Shown in pieces: positions 42,963 to 53,998 of a stretch of DNA of 64,000 nucleotides. The stretch's first letter is position 1; every line of letters begins with the position of its first letter. The DNA comes from an uncultured Prevotella sp. (GTDB lineage Bacteria > Bacteroidota > Bacteroidia > Bacteroidales > Bacteroidaceae). A program made the position numbers and the translations under genes. The stretch covers positions 1-64,000 of the forward strand of contig URDM01000001.1 in the NCBI GenBank assembly GCA_900546575.1. Direction: 5' to 3'. The notes under the pieces are model-generated. The model was not told the origin of the DNA. It saw nothing but the letters and a program-made list of their open reading frames with translations, and did not search any database.

Positions 42963-44180
42963 GTGTCATGGAGTAAACAAAAACAAAATACGGACAAAGC
43001 AACTATTATACAAGTGAAATCATCATGGAGTAAAAAGCTGTTCATAGCAAGCGATGTGCTACTTGCCATATATCTTGTCTTCGTTTTTACGTCGTTCGAC
43101 CGTAAAAACGAATCTAAGGCAATATGCTCCAAGGTGAACATTGAAATTGCTGACGATGCAACAAGTGGCTTCATAGACACTAAGGTGATAAAGAAACGAC
43201 TACAGAAAGCCGGTGCCTATCCGATAGGCAAACCTCTGAACACCGTAAATGCACGAGCCATAGAGGAAATGTTGCGAACAAGTCCTTTTGTCAAGACAGC
43301 AGAGTGCTACAAAACAGAAGGTGGAACAGTATACATATCTGTCACACAGCGCATGCCAGTGATACGCATAAAAGCAGACAATGGCGACGACTACTATGTA
43401 GACGACAACGACTGCATCATGCCTCGTAGCAACTACACAAGCGACCTCATCATCGCCACCGGTAGCATAAGCCGACGATATGCAACAACATGCCTGTCGC
43501 CATTGGGAAAGACCATTATGCAGAACGACCTGTGGAAGAACCTGGTAGAGCAGATCAACATCCTTCCCGACCAGAATGTGGAGATAGTACCGAGAATAGG
43601 CAACCATATAGTACTACTCGGCAAACTGCCTGAAGACGTCGATCGCAAGAAGCAAGAAGAAGCAATAGCAGATTTCTTCAACCACAAGATGGAACGTCTC
43701 GAAAAGTTCTATCGTTATGGACTCTCCGAAGTGGGCTGGAACAAGTACTCGTATGTCAACATCGAATTTGACAACCAGATAATATGTCGTAAGGGTAAGG
43801 CAGAGACTCACAAGCCTGTAGCCGAGCCCATTTCGACACCTACCGCCAGCCAAGAAGGTACAAATGCCCCTTCTGATATAACTTCAGAGGCGACAACAGC
43901 AACTGAGAGACCGGCAACTACAGAAAAAAGCAACGCTAACAGTTCACTCAACAAAACAAAAAGCGACGCTAAAAAGAAGGGCTCATCAGCAGACAATACA
44001 ATAAAAAAAGAAAAAACTGTCAATAAAACCGACAAGTCTACTGAAAAGAAAAAGGCTGGCAAACAGGCTTCAAAAACAAAGTCTGACAACCAGACTACAA
44101 AACAGAAGGCCGACAACAAACCGACTACGTCAAAGACGGGAAAAGCGACCGACAACAAAAAGAAAAAGTCAAGTAATTAA
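42963..44180 (+). CDS. ftsQ: FtsQ-like division protein with long Lys-rich C-terminal tail
   Basis: A 405-residue bitopic protein identified by position between murC and ftsA and by topology. A short cytoplasmic part is followed by one membrane helix (LFIASDVLLAIYLVFVF) and a POTRA-like periplasmic region (NTVNARAIEEMLRTSPFV, TVYISVTQRMPVIRI). The core ends near residue 275. About 120 further residues are almost only Lys, Thr, Ser, Ala, Asp and Asn (KSDAKKKGSSADNTIKKEK), predicted to be disordered and periplasmic. The start is uncertain: GTG at 42963 lies 2 bases after the murC stop, and GTG at 43014 is an alternative. TCATGGAGTAAA is duplicated at 42966 and 43023. Confidence 0.82.
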   Translation: MSWSKQKQNTDKATIIQVKSSWSKKLFIASDVLLAIYLVFVFTSFDRKNESKAICSKVNIEIADDATSGFIDTKVIKKRLQKAGAYPIGKPLNTVNARAIEEMLRTSPFVKTAECYKTEGGTVYISVTQRMPVIRIKADNGDDYYVDDNDCIMPRSNYTSDLIIATGSISRRYATTCLSPLGKTIMQNDLWKNLVEQINILPDQNVEIVPRIGNHIVLLGKLPEDVDRKKQEEAIADFFNHKMERLEKFYRYGLSEVGWNKYSYVNIEFDNQIICRKGKAETHKPVAEPISTPTASQEGTNAPSDITSEATTATERPATTEKSNANSSLNKTKSDAKKKGSSADNTIKKEKTVNKTDKSTEKKKAGKQASKTKSDNQTTKQKADNKPTTSKTGKATDNKKKKSSN

Positions 44181-44201
44181 TTGTAATAATATAAATAACG
44201 T

Positions 44202-45635
44202 ATGGCAAAGGATTTTATAGTAGCTATTGAGCTCGGCTCATCTAAAATGACCGGCATTGCAGGGAGAAAAAATCCCGATGGCAGCATTACTGTTCTTGCT
44301 GTTGCTTCAGAAGACTCCACCTCGTACATACGCAAAGGTGTTGTCTACAACATCGACAAGACCGCACAAGGATTGAGCAACATTATCTCAAAACTCAAGA
44401 ATACACTACAATCAGACATAACTCAGGTTTACGTAGGAATAGGTGGACAAAGCATACGCAGTGTCAAGAATGTCATCATAAAGGACCTTCCGCTTGATGC
44501 AATCGTGTCGCAAGACATGGTCAACGAGCTTATGGATACCAATCGTAACATGACCTATCCCGACTACGAGATACAGGATGCGATAACCGAAGAATACAAG
44601 GTTGACTCACAATATCAGAACGACCCTGTAGGCATACAAGCCATACGTCTTGAGGGCAACTTCCTAAACATATTGTGGCGTCGCTCTTTCTACCGTAGTC
44701 TCAACAAGAGTTTCGACAATGCCGGAATTGCTATTGCCGAGACTTATCTTGCACCTGTTGTCATGGGCGAGTACGTACTTACTGAAGCCGAAAAGCGAGC
44801 AGGATGCGTGCTTGTTGACCTCGGTGCAGAAACCACAACTGTATCAGTATACTATCGTGACAAGTTGCGCAACATCGCCGTCATTCCACTTGGCAACAAC
44901 AACATAACCAAGGATTTGGAATCGCTGCAGATGGACGAAGTTGAGGCAGAGGCAATGAAACTCAAATACGGCTCAGCCTACACCGAAATCCAAGATATTG
45001 ACCCCAACATGGTTTGGTCGATTGATGGAAGTCGCTCGGTAAGCAGCCGAAAGTTCATCGAAGTGGTGGAAGCACGTATGCTCGAGATAATCGAAAACGT
45101 TCGCAATCTCATTCCATCAGAATACATGGACAAACTGCTTGGCGGCATCGTACTAACAGGAGGAGGCTCCAACATGCGCAATATTGACAAGGCTTTCCGC
45201 AAAGCCATCAATATAGAAAAGGTACGCATAGCAAAATCAGTCGACCTAAACATAAATGTAAAGGACTCAAAACCAGCTCTTGCAAACAACGGCACCATGA
45301 ACACGATACTGAGTCTTTTGGCTAAGGGTGACATGAATTGTGCAGGCAACGCCTTTAATGATTCACTGTTCGATGAAGAGCAGCTTGCAGCCACTACTCA
45401 GACAGCAGCAACTGCCGCTCAGATTGCAGCCGAAAAGGCAAAGGCTGAAGAGGAAGAACGCTTACGTAAAGAGAAAGAGGCTGAAGAGGAAGAACGTAAA
45501 CGCAAAGAGAAAGAAGCCGAAGAAGAACGACTGGCAGCCGAGAAGAAGGAAAAGTCGGTTATGCATCGTATCTTCGGATCGCTCAAGCAGTTCGGACGTT
45601 CACTTGTTGAGCCGGAACCAGGTTCAAATGATTAA
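44202..45635 (+). CDS. ftsA: Cell-division protein FtsA with extended charged C-terminus
   Basis: A 477-residue actin-like protein tethering FtsZ to the membrane. The motifs are VAIELGSSKMTGIAG at the N-terminus, CVLVDLGAETTTVSVYY and LGGIVLTGGGSNMRNI. After the core (about residue 375) comes a 65-residue Glu/Lys/Arg segment, likely a long charged helix (AEEEERLRKEKEAEEEERKR). The end is an amphipathic peptide (VMHRIFGSLKQFGRSLV) that fits the membrane-targeting helix. Spacing is 23 bases to ftsZ. Confidence 0.93.
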   Translation: MAKDFIVAIELGSSKMTGIAGRKNPDGSITVLAVASEDSTSYIRKGVVYNIDKTAQGLSNIISKLKNTLQSDITQVYVGIGGQSIRSVKNVIIKDLPLDAIVSQDMVNELMDTNRNMTYPDYEIQDAITEEYKVDSQYQNDPVGIQAIRLEGNFLNILWRRSFYRSLNKSFDNAGIAIAETYLAPVVMGEYVLTEAEKRAGCVLVDLGAETTTVSVYYRDKLRNIAVIPLGNNNITKDLESLQMDEVEAEAMKLKYGSAYTEIQDIDPNMVWSIDGSRSVSSRKFIEVVEARMLEIIENVRNLIPSEYMDKLLGGIVLTGGGSNMRNIDKAFRKAINIEKVRIAKSVDLNINVKDSKPALANNGTMNTILSLLAKGDMNCAGNAFNDSLFDEEQLAATTQTAATAAQIAAEKAKAEEEERLRKEKEAEEEERKRKEKEAEEERLAAEKKEKSVMHRIFGSLKQFGRSLVEPEPGSND

Positions 45636-45658
45636 AACTAAAAAAACTGATAACACAT

Positions 45659-47005
45659 ATGCCAGACAACAATATCAATCCTATGGTGGACTTCTGTACA
45701 CCAGAAAAAGAGTCAAAGAACACTATCATCAAGGTGATAGGTGTAGGCGGCGGTGGCGGCAATGCCGTCAACCATATGTATCGTGAGGGCATACACGACG
45801 TGTCGTTTGTGCTCTGCAATACCGACAACCAGGCGCTCAACGATTCGCCAGTACCAGTACTCCTACAGCTCGGTACCGAAGGCCTCGGAGCCGGCAACAA
45901 GCCAGCAAAGGCACGTCAGGCAGCTGAGGAAAGCCTTGACTCCATCAAGCAGATGCTGAGCGACGGCACCAAGATGACATTCATCACCGCAGGTATGGGT
46001 GGCGGAACCGGTACAGGTGCAGCTCCTGTCATTGCTCGTGTCAGCAAGGAACTGGGCATACTCACCGTAGGAATCGTTACCATTCCGTTCCGTTTTGAAG
46101 GTAAGCGCAAGATAGACCAGGCTCTCGATGGTGTCGAAGAAATGGCCAAGCACGTCGATGCATTGCTCGTAATCAACAACGAACGTCTGCGTGAGATATA
46201 TCCCGAACTTACTGTGCTCGACGCTTTCGGTAAGGCAGACGACACTCTTAGCGTTGCTGCCAAGTCAATTGCCGAAATCATCACCAACCACGGACTCATC
46301 AACCTTGACTTCAATGATGTCAAGACCGTATTAAAGGACGGTGGTGTAGCCATCATGTCAACTGGTTATGGCGAGGGTGAAGGCCGTGTCAAGCAGGCTA
46401 TTGAGGATGCACTCAACTCACCGTTGCTCAACGACAACGACGTATTCAACGCCAAGAAGATTCTTCTCAGCATCAACTTCTGCAAGGACAGCAGCACAAG
46501 CGACAATGGCAACAACGGCCTTATGATGGAGGAGATGAATGAGGTGAACGACTTTATGGAACGCTTCGGTTCTGACTTCGAAATAAAGTGGGGTATCGGA
46601 CTCGATCCCGACCTTGGCAAGAAGGTCAAGGTGACAATCCTCGCTACAGGATTCGGCATCGAAAACGTTGACGGAATGAACATCCATATAAAGAAGCAGA
46701 CTCAGGACGACCTCGACCGTCAGGCCCGCGAGCAGGAACATGCCGACGATCTTGCCACACGCCGTGTCAAGTACTATCCTGAGGATAAGAACCAACTTCT
46801 CACCAAGCGCCGTCCGCAGATTTTCATCTTCCGTCCAGAAGACCTTGACAACGAAGAGGTGATACTCGCCGTAGAGAACACACCTACCTACAAGCGCACT
46901 CAGCAGATGGTAAAGGAATTGCGCCGTCGCATCGTTGACGAAAGCGAATCCACCAAACCGAAGGAGGACGACAATAACGTAAATGGCATAATATCATTTG
47001 CCTAA
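45659..47005 (+). CDS. ftsZ: Cell-division GTPase FtsZ
   Basis: A 448-residue tubulin-like GTPase that forms the Z ring. The motifs are IKVIGVGGGGGNAVNHMY and the signature GGGTGTG at 114-120, then the T7-like region TVLDAFGKADDTL. The C-terminal linker is charged (about residues 345-448) and ends NGIISFA. It is the last gene of the + strand dcw cluster and converges on recO across 32 bases. Confidence 0.97.
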   Translation: MPDNNINPMVDFCTPEKESKNTIIKVIGVGGGGGNAVNHMYREGIHDVSFVLCNTDNQALNDSPVPVLLQLGTEGLGAGNKPAKARQAAEESLDSIKQMLSDGTKMTFITAGMGGGTGTGAAPVIARVSKELGILTVGIVTIPFRFEGKRKIDQALDGVEEMAKHVDALLVINNERLREIYPELTVLDAFGKADDTLSVAAKSIAEIITNHGLINLDFNDVKTVLKDGGVAIMSTGYGEGEGRVKQAIEDALNSPLLNDNDVFNAKKILLSINFCKDSSTSDNGNNGLMMEEMNEVNDFMERFGSDFEIKWGIGLDPDLGKKVKVTILATGFGIENVDGMNIHIKKQTQDDLDRQAREQEHADDLATRRVKYYPEDKNQLLTKRRPQIFIFRPEDLDNEEVILAVENTPTYKRTQQMVKELRRRIVDESESTKPKEDDNNVNGIISFA

Positions 47006-47037
47006 ACAAGCAAATTAAGGCTGTCAGCCTCTGCTGG

Positions 47038-47763
47038 CTAGCAGAACAGCTCTTTCAACACCGGCAACGACTTCATATCAGGAAAGTCGGGCAGGTGCAG
47101 CCTATAATAATAAAGTATAACATCCACAATGCGGTTGCGTTCGTTGCGAGTCAGCGATAGCAACCGCATTGTCGTATAGTTAAGTCGCATGAGCAGCTGA
47201 ATCTTCCCCGCCTCATCAGGTTTCAGGAAGTCGCCATGCACCGGAGCATACGGCGTAAAGCAACCGCCGCGCAAGTCGAAGTAATGACAATCCTGTCGTC
47301 CATCCATATTTGGGAAGAAACCTACGAATCGCGTCATGTGCAGCATAAACACGATATGGAAATTGGCAAAACTGTTCACACAAGTGTCAAGCCACATAAC
47401 ACTGTTCTCCACAAACATAAACTGGTCTCTATTCTGTTGCTCCGAACGAGTGGCATACGTAACAAACTCAGCCATAAAAAGAGCAATGCCGAGTTTGTGG
47501 GCATCAAATGGAATAGAACAGAACGGCCATGCTATCGCAGCATTCTTCAGTCGCTGCAACTTCTGACTCTGCCTGTAGTCGAACTCCACGTCAAGAATAG
47601 TAAGCGGCTGAAACAACTGCTTACTGATACCAGAGCGCGACGAGCGTGGAATACGCTGCATAAAAGACACTCGTCCGACACTCTCCGTGAGCAGGTCGAC
47701 GATAATCTGTGACTCACCGTATTTCAGCGAGTTAAGAACAATAGCCTTGGTTTTTACATGCAT
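47038..47763 (-). CDS. recO: DNA repair protein RecO
   Basis: A 241-residue recombination mediator that helps load RecA. The N-terminal OB-fold has KTKAIVLNSLKYGESQIIVD and a helical C-terminal domain follows. In Bacteroidota, RecO often lacks the full zinc site, and here only isolated cysteines are visible (RQDCHYFDLRGGCF). Its 5' side faces the tRNA-Glu/rpsT unit. It converges with ftsZ. Confidence 0.88.
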   Translation of the reverse strand: MHVKTKAIVLNSLKYGESQIIVDLLTESVGRVSFMQRIPRSSRSGISKQLFQPLTILDVEFDYRQSQKLQRLKNAAIAWPFCSIPFDAHKLGIALFMAEFVTYATRSEQQNRDQFMFVENSVMWLDTCVNSFANFHIVFMLHMTRFVGFFPNMDGRQDCHYFDLRGGCFTPYAPVHGDFLKPDEAGKIQLLMRLNYTTMRLLSLTRNERNRIVDVILYYYRLHLPDFPDMKSLPVLKELFC

Positions 47764-47838
47764 TTTCCTCTACTTTTAGTATTTTAACGGCAAAATTACT
47801 GAAAAAAGAGTCGTTTTGATAAAAAAAACCGATGAAAA

Positions 47839-47870
47839 TTTGTCCAAACTAAAATAAAGTCGTACCTTTG
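47839..47870 (+). promoter_or_regulatory. Promoter of tRNA-Glu / rpsT
   Basis: TTTG at 47839-47842 and TACCTTTG at 47863-47870 are separated by 20 bases, the best promoter match in the window. The predicted transcription start is near 47877, 17 bases before the tRNA. Confidence 0.78.
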
Positions 47871-47893
47871 CATCCGCAAAAATAAAGCACTTT

Positions 47894-47965
47894 GGTCCCT
47901 TCGTCTATCGGTTAGGACGAGAGATTTTCATTCTCTAAAGAGGAGTTCGACTCTCCTAGGGACTA
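47894..47965 (+). tRNA. tRNA-Glu (anticodon TTC)
   Basis: A 72-base tRNA. The acceptor stem GGTCCCT pairs with AGGGACT, the anticodon loop TTTTCAT gives TTC, and the T arm is AGGAG-TTCGACT-CTCCT. No CCA is encoded. It precedes rpsT by 32 bases and probably shares its transcript. Confidence 0.95.
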
Positions 47966-47997
47966 CAATAAAAATAAAAAAGAAGAAACATAACAAG

Positions 47998-48252
47998 ATG
48001 GCAAACCACAAATCATCACTTAAGAGAATCCGTCAGGACAAGGCTAAGGCTTTGCACAACAGATACTACGCCAAGACAATGCGTAATGCTGTTCGTAAGC
48101 TTCGCGCTATGACGGACAAGGAAGAAGCTGTCAAGCTCTATCCTACCGTTCAGAAAATGCTGGACAAGTTGGCAAAGACTAACATTATCCACAAGAACAA
48201 GGCTGCAAACTTGAAGTCAAGCTTGTGTCTGCATATCAGCAAGCTCGCCTAA
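47998..48252 (+). CDS. rpsT: 30S ribosomal protein bS20
   Basis: An 84-residue, highly basic helical ribosomal protein ([20 protein letters not shown], then [15 protein letters not shown], and [14 protein letters not shown] near the end). It binds 16S rRNA in the small subunit. The length is typical. It follows tRNA-Glu and has its own terminator at 48276. Confidence 0.96.
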   Translation: MANHKSSLKRIRQDKAKALHNRYYAKTMRNAVRKLRAMTDKEEAVKLYPTVQKMLDKLAKTNIIHKNKAANLKSSLCLHISKLA

Positions 48253-48275
48253 GTAGTTTGTTGGCAACCCATACT

Positions 48276-48312
48276 GAGGTCATATTCCGAAAGGATTATG
48301 ACCTCTTTTTTT
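48276..48312 (+). terminator. Rho-independent terminator of rpsT
   Basis: GAGGTCATA (48276-48284) pairs with TATGACCTC (48297-48305) around a 12-base loop, directly followed by a run of seven T. Confidence 0.9.
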
Positions 48313-48400
48313 GCCCTTTTACCAACCCATACAGCCCATTTTGCATTCTATTTTAGACGTTTTTTAATACTGAAAATTTCCCTAACTCGCATAATTTTAG

Positions 48401-48408
48401 TACTTTTG
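48401..48408 (+). promoter_or_regulatory. -7 element (TACTTTTG) of gyrB
   Basis: A TAnnTTTG match 25 bases before the gyrB start. A weak TTTC lies 20 bases upstream (48377-48380). The short leader leaves little room for other control. Confidence 0.6.
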
Positions 48409-48411
48409 TAG

Positions 48412-50406
<1,995 letters not shown>

Positions 50407-50418
50407 TATTTGTATAAG

Positions 50419-50585
50419 TTGAGAGTTGAAAATTGAGAGTTGAAAGTTATGATATGCATTGACTGTAATGCATTAATATTTGACGTTTATCGTCAGTAAT
50501 CATAACTCTCAACTCTCAATTTTCAACTCTCATTTTTCTTTCAACTCTCAACTTCAACTCTCAACTCTCAATTTTCAACTCTCAA
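50419..50585. repeat. Heptad-repeat hairpin and array between gyrB and the orphan secreted protein gene
   Basis: The left arm 50419-50453 (TTGAGAGTTGAAAATTGAGA...) pairs with 50499-50534. The right side continues as about a dozen CTCAACT/CTCAATT heptads up to 50585, 14 bases before the next start at 50600. The same heptads occur at 29108-29253. It is probably a terminator for gyrB. Confidence 0.8.
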
Positions 50586-50599
50586 CTCCCCCCCACTCC

Positions 50600-51538
50600 A
50601 TGCGCCTATTCCATACATTCATTCTTCTTCTGTTATCTCTTACAGCTGCCCATGCGCAGCAGTTCGGCACAGAGTGGATGACATCGCCATCATCTACAGA
50701 CTCGTCGTGTGTATGGTTTCGTCGCACATTCATTGCCCATAACCCTCCAAAACACGCCTCTGTGTGCGTTGCAACTGACTCACGCTTCATTCTTTATGTC
50801 AACGGTCGCAACGTGTCCACAGCGCTTTATATGCCCCGCCACGTCGACGCAGACCATCCTACCGTGTCCTTTACATTCGATGTGACACGCTTTCTTCGTA
50901 CCGACTCCAATACTATAGCCCTGCTTCTTGCACCCACAGCCACTATGCGTGCGCCAAAACTCTCGGTATGTTTCTTCGGGAAATACAGCAACAATATTCC
51001 GTTTGCTTCGTGCGATGTTGATGGATGGACATACTGCGCAGCCTCAACGCGCCTAACAACCGATGGCGAACTAACAGACAAGAGCCTCCAGTCTGCATCA
51101 TTTCCATTCTACAGAGATATAATCACGCCAATGTGGCAACCGGTTACAGCAACAGAAACAAGCCGTCACAGCGTAAATAAAGACTACGGAACAACTGCTG
51201 AAAGCATATATGGCTACAACCACCTATTATATAATGTATTGAACGATGATGCCGTACGGGTGCGCAGAATTATAAGTCCGCGCTTCTTCGACCGCACCGA
51301 CCGTTCCATCACCTACGACTTCTCACCCGGTTTCTACGGCTTTGTGCGTGTCACGTTGCGTGGTTGCCAACGTGGCGAGCATATATATATCAATGGTATG
51401 GAGTATATATGTAGCGGCGAGATGGACGAGCAGGCTTATTGCCGCTTCACTGCCCGATACATGCGACGAATTACAATAACTGGCGACCGACACTTCAATC
51501 CCGAACAAGTGCAGGAAGCAGAAGCCGTATGCCAATAA
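50600..51538 (+). CDS. Secreted beta-sandwich protein resembling the alpha-L-rhamnosidase N-terminal domain, no catalytic domain
   Basis: A 312-residue protein with a clear signal peptide (FHTFILLLLSLTAAHA, then QQFG). Residues about 30-130 have the pattern of the sugar-binding jelly roll found in front of GH78 rhamnosidases and GH2-like enzymes (CVWFRRTFIAHNPPKHASVC, then RFILYVNGRNVS). Residues about 225-290 resemble a second beta domain (YDFSPGFYGFVRVTLRG, then GEHIYINGMEYICSG). The six-hairpin catalytic domain is missing, so this is either a binding protein or a remnant. The start at 50600 follows the repeats; a longer frame would translate them. Confidence 0.65.
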   Translation: MRLFHTFILLLLSLTAAHAQQFGTEWMTSPSSTDSSCVWFRRTFIAHNPPKHASVCVATDSRFILYVNGRNVSTALYMPRHVDADHPTVSFTFDVTRFLRTDSNTIALLLAPTATMRAPKLSVCFFGKYSNNIPFASCDVDGWTYCAASTRLTTDGELTDKSLQSASFPFYRDIITPMWQPVTATETSRHSVNKDYGTTAESIYGYNHLLYNVLNDDAVRVRRIISPRFFDRTDRSITYDFSPGFYGFVRVTLRGCQRGEHIYINGMEYICSGEMDEQAYCRFTARYMRRITITGDRHFNPEQVQEAEAVCQ

Positions 51539-51580
51539 AGTTACGTATCCCTTTACATTCGTAAAGCAGTGTTGCGTGTC

Positions 51581-51660
51581 TTGAAACAGTCGTATCATGC
51601 CATGAAACGACCGTATCATGCCTTGAAACGATCGTATCATGGCATGATACGACGCTTTTA
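51581..51660. repeat. 21-bp tandem array, family C, with closing hairpin
   Basis: Three 21-bp units at 51581, 51602 and 51623 (wTGAAACgAyCGTATCATGsC) are followed by an inverted half-unit. TCGTATCAT-GGC-ATGATACGA forms a 9-bp hairpin near 51632-51652, followed by CGCTTTTA. The architecture equals family A but the sequence is unrelated. It lies 42 bases after the stop of the secreted protein gene. Confidence 0.85.
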
Positions 51661-51684
51661 CTGGATGCTAATATGCCAGATAAA

Positions 51685-51720
51685 CAAAAAGCGTATCCCG
51701 ACATCACTGCCCGGATACGC
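51685..51720 (-). terminator. Rho-independent terminator at the end of PUL2
   Basis: On the minus strand GCGTATCC pairs with GGATACGC around a 14-base loop, then TTTTTG follows. It lies about 75 bases past the far stop of the last PUL2 gene. Confidence 0.75.
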
Positions 51721-51796
51721 CCCAAAAAAATTTACAATCTTATCTAACTATAAACCTGTGTCATAGTTCTAATACAAAATTTACCATCTATTTATT

Positions 51797-52771
51797 TTAT
51801 TCGGTGTATATATGCAACATGGTCATCTTGATAGAATACCAATAACTGGCCTTTTCATTCAATCTAATATAAAGATAACGTACCTTGGGCTTTCCTAGGA
51901 GATTGAATGTCTGTGTATCTCCCCATGTTTCCATAGTTCCAATCTCTTTCCTTTCCTATCCATCTGCATACATTATTGTAGTATTAGTACATGCATAGTA
52001 TGAAGATTTATAAATTGTCTGAATGGCCGTCACCTTCTTTTCCTCACCAAGGTCAACCATAATGCCCTTATCTTCGTCACTATCAAATTCTACAAACGTG
52101 CCATTACTATTATCAAGCAAATCATCTGAAGAACCCTGCGTATTTCCATCTAATGTAAGAGTAAGACTTGACGACGGTATCTCAACACTACCCTGTGGTA
52201 AATCTTCTACTGAGATATACTTCTTCTTAGCCTTGTTAATACAAAAGTTGATTTGAGTCATCTTTGGATTTGAAGCAATAAAGGTGTTATGACCATCTGT
52301 TGTTATCTTGTCTATCTTAATACATCCTTTCTGCTCATCTTGTTCCTCTATATTTGCCAATGGTGATAAATCCTCGAGCACCATACGTACAGTATCAGAC
52401 GATGTCCGTCCCGCCTTAATAGTCAGTGTATTAGAAGCAAGAGCATTACCCTCACGATCAACAAGTCTATAACTTGTTGATGGTAATTTATCACTGCCTT
52501 CTATAATCACGTCAACACTTATATCGCAATTTGAAGGCTTTTGTACCTTGGCAGAAAAGTCCATACTCTTCTCACCCGTAAGTTCAAGCGGAGTATGCTT
52601 TAAATTAAAAGTCTTACAGTCCGACTCAAGAAAGTCAGTACGTTGTATATATACATATGTGGCAGTCCACTCATCCTGCTCTACGTTGTCGTCATCGCTA
52701 CATGCGGTAAGCATACCCAGTGACAGCAATGCTGCTGCCACGGGTATATAGTTCTTTATGTATTTAAACAT
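51797..52771 (-). pseudogene. DUF1735 plus F5/8C-like surface lipoprotein, interrupted by in-frame TAG (PUL2)
   Basis: The open part is 271 codons with lipobox Cys24 (GMLTAC) then SDDDN, and a DUF1735-like N-terminal half. It stops at TAG (51956-51958) inside the F5/8 type C-like domain, after NTTIMYADG. The same frame continues for 52 codons to a TAA at 51797-51799, with ERKEIGTMETWGDTQTFNL and VRYLYIRLNEKASYWYSIKM. These match the end of the PUL1 homologue (KEVGT ... AKYIKIKPVE) without a gap near the stop. The sequence after the stop is thus clearly coding, and the stop is a recent nonsense change or an error. It is the last gene of PUL2. Confidence 0.8.
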
Positions 52772-52805
52772 AACTTGTTTCTTTTAAAGTTGCATCTAAA
52801 GTTCA

Positions 52806-53978
52806 TTATTTCCATGGAGTGCTTTCGTCGGTCGACTTTACACCCTCAATCCATTTCGGAGTTGAAGCATTTCCACTTGTTAACGTATGACCGTTACCTG
52901 TGCAGTCAGCAAAAGTATTGCCCGTACCATCATTCATGCGCCAATAAGCCTCCAAGCCCTTCGACTTAGCACTAACTGTAGCCATATTGTTCTGTATCTG
53001 AGCTTCTGTACGACATACCGACCAAACACGTGCCTCAGCCATAAGAATAGTACAATTACCCCAATGACTCCATGAATCATCACCTTTTGTAAACCATTCG
53101 AACGCCTCAAATGTTGTTGGTCCTGACGGGATATCCTTTACACCAGCAAAAGCACCATTGATATACAACTTATACTGCGAGCCATCACATGTCAGTGCGA
53201 GGTGCTGCCATTTATTAGGAACGAACGAGAACGAAGGGTTCATATACAGACGGTTGCGTCCTACAATCTGCACAAGCGAATGTGCTTCATGATTGCCATC
53301 ATATCTCTGTGGGTCTTCAAAGCGCAGCAATACAAAATTGGTTAAGTCGCCACGGTTTACGAATACAGCACGGTCACGATCGTATGTATTAGATACCTGG
53401 AACTTCACCTCAATAGTATACTCATTATAAGTTTCAGGTCCCTTAGGCATTTCAGATTTCAACATCGGTCCGCCATTAAACTGTGGCAATGATGAAGTAG
53501 TAATAGCCTCAGTAGTAATAACGAAAGCACTTGTCTGCGGCATAGACAGAACAGCACCATCCTCACTAACGAGACGCAACGGCAAAGCATATGTCTCGCC
53601 AATCATATCCTCTGTAAGAGGCTTGATATTCACCTTCACTGGATCGGCAGTATATTCGCCCTTCTTGATGATTATCTCGTTGGGTATCTCATACTGTCCT
53701 TCAGGCAAAGTCACAAAACCCGTACTCTGCTTCTCGTTATACTCTTCCAGCACCTTCTCGTCTACCTCAAGTCGGAACTTACAGTCCTTAGGTGCGGCAC
53801 TTGACAGACATGGTGTTATTTCTGTAAAACCACCCTCGTCTGTGATAATCACCTTTGCGCTCTTAGCCGAAAGGCTTTCATTTATATATGCACCGTTTTC
53901 GATTATCTTATAATCGGCATCGTTACACGCAGTGAGCGTGGCTACGGTGGCTATTAATGTCAATAATATCTTTTTCAT
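52806..53978 (-). CDS. DUF1735 plus LamG surface lipoprotein (PUL2)
   Basis: A 390-residue lipoprotein with lipobox Cys18 (TLTAC) then NDADYK. DUF1735 spans about 20-165 (YNEKQSTGFVTLPEGQYEIP), and the LamG-like domain about 190-385 (KWQHLALTCDGSQYKLYING, then LEAYWRMNDGTGNTFADCTG). It is a clear paralogue of 6210-7373. I chose the start MKKILLTLIA at 53978; the frame extends 23 codons upstream into the GH18 gene without coding meaning. It is inferred to bind glycan next to the GH18 enzyme. Confidence 0.85.
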   Translation of the reverse strand: MKKILLTLIATVATLTACNDADYKIIENGAYINESLSAKSAKVIITDEGGFTEITPCLSSAAPKDCKFRLEVDEKVLEEYNEKQSTGFVTLPEGQYEIPNEIIIKKGEYTADPVKVNIKPLTEDMIGETYALPLRLVSEDGAVLSMPQTSAFVITTEAITTSSLPQFNGGPMLKSEMPKGPETYNEYTIEVKFQVSNTYDRDRAVFVNRGDLTNFVLLRFEDPQRYDGNHEAHSLVQIVGRNRLYMNPSFSFVPNKWQHLALTCDGSQYKLYINGAFAGVKDIPSGPTTFEAFEWFTKGDDSWSHWGNCTILMAEARVWSVCRTEAQIQNNMATVSAKSKGLEAYWRMNDGTGNTFADCTGNGHTLTSGNASTPKWIEGVKSTDESTPWK

Positions 53979-53998
53979 TTTTTTAGTATTTGGTCGTA

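Noticed and set aside
51956..51958. TAG recoding
   Set aside because: TAG is used as the normal stop of ftsI, gyrB and prmC, so general suppression or reassignment is unlikely.
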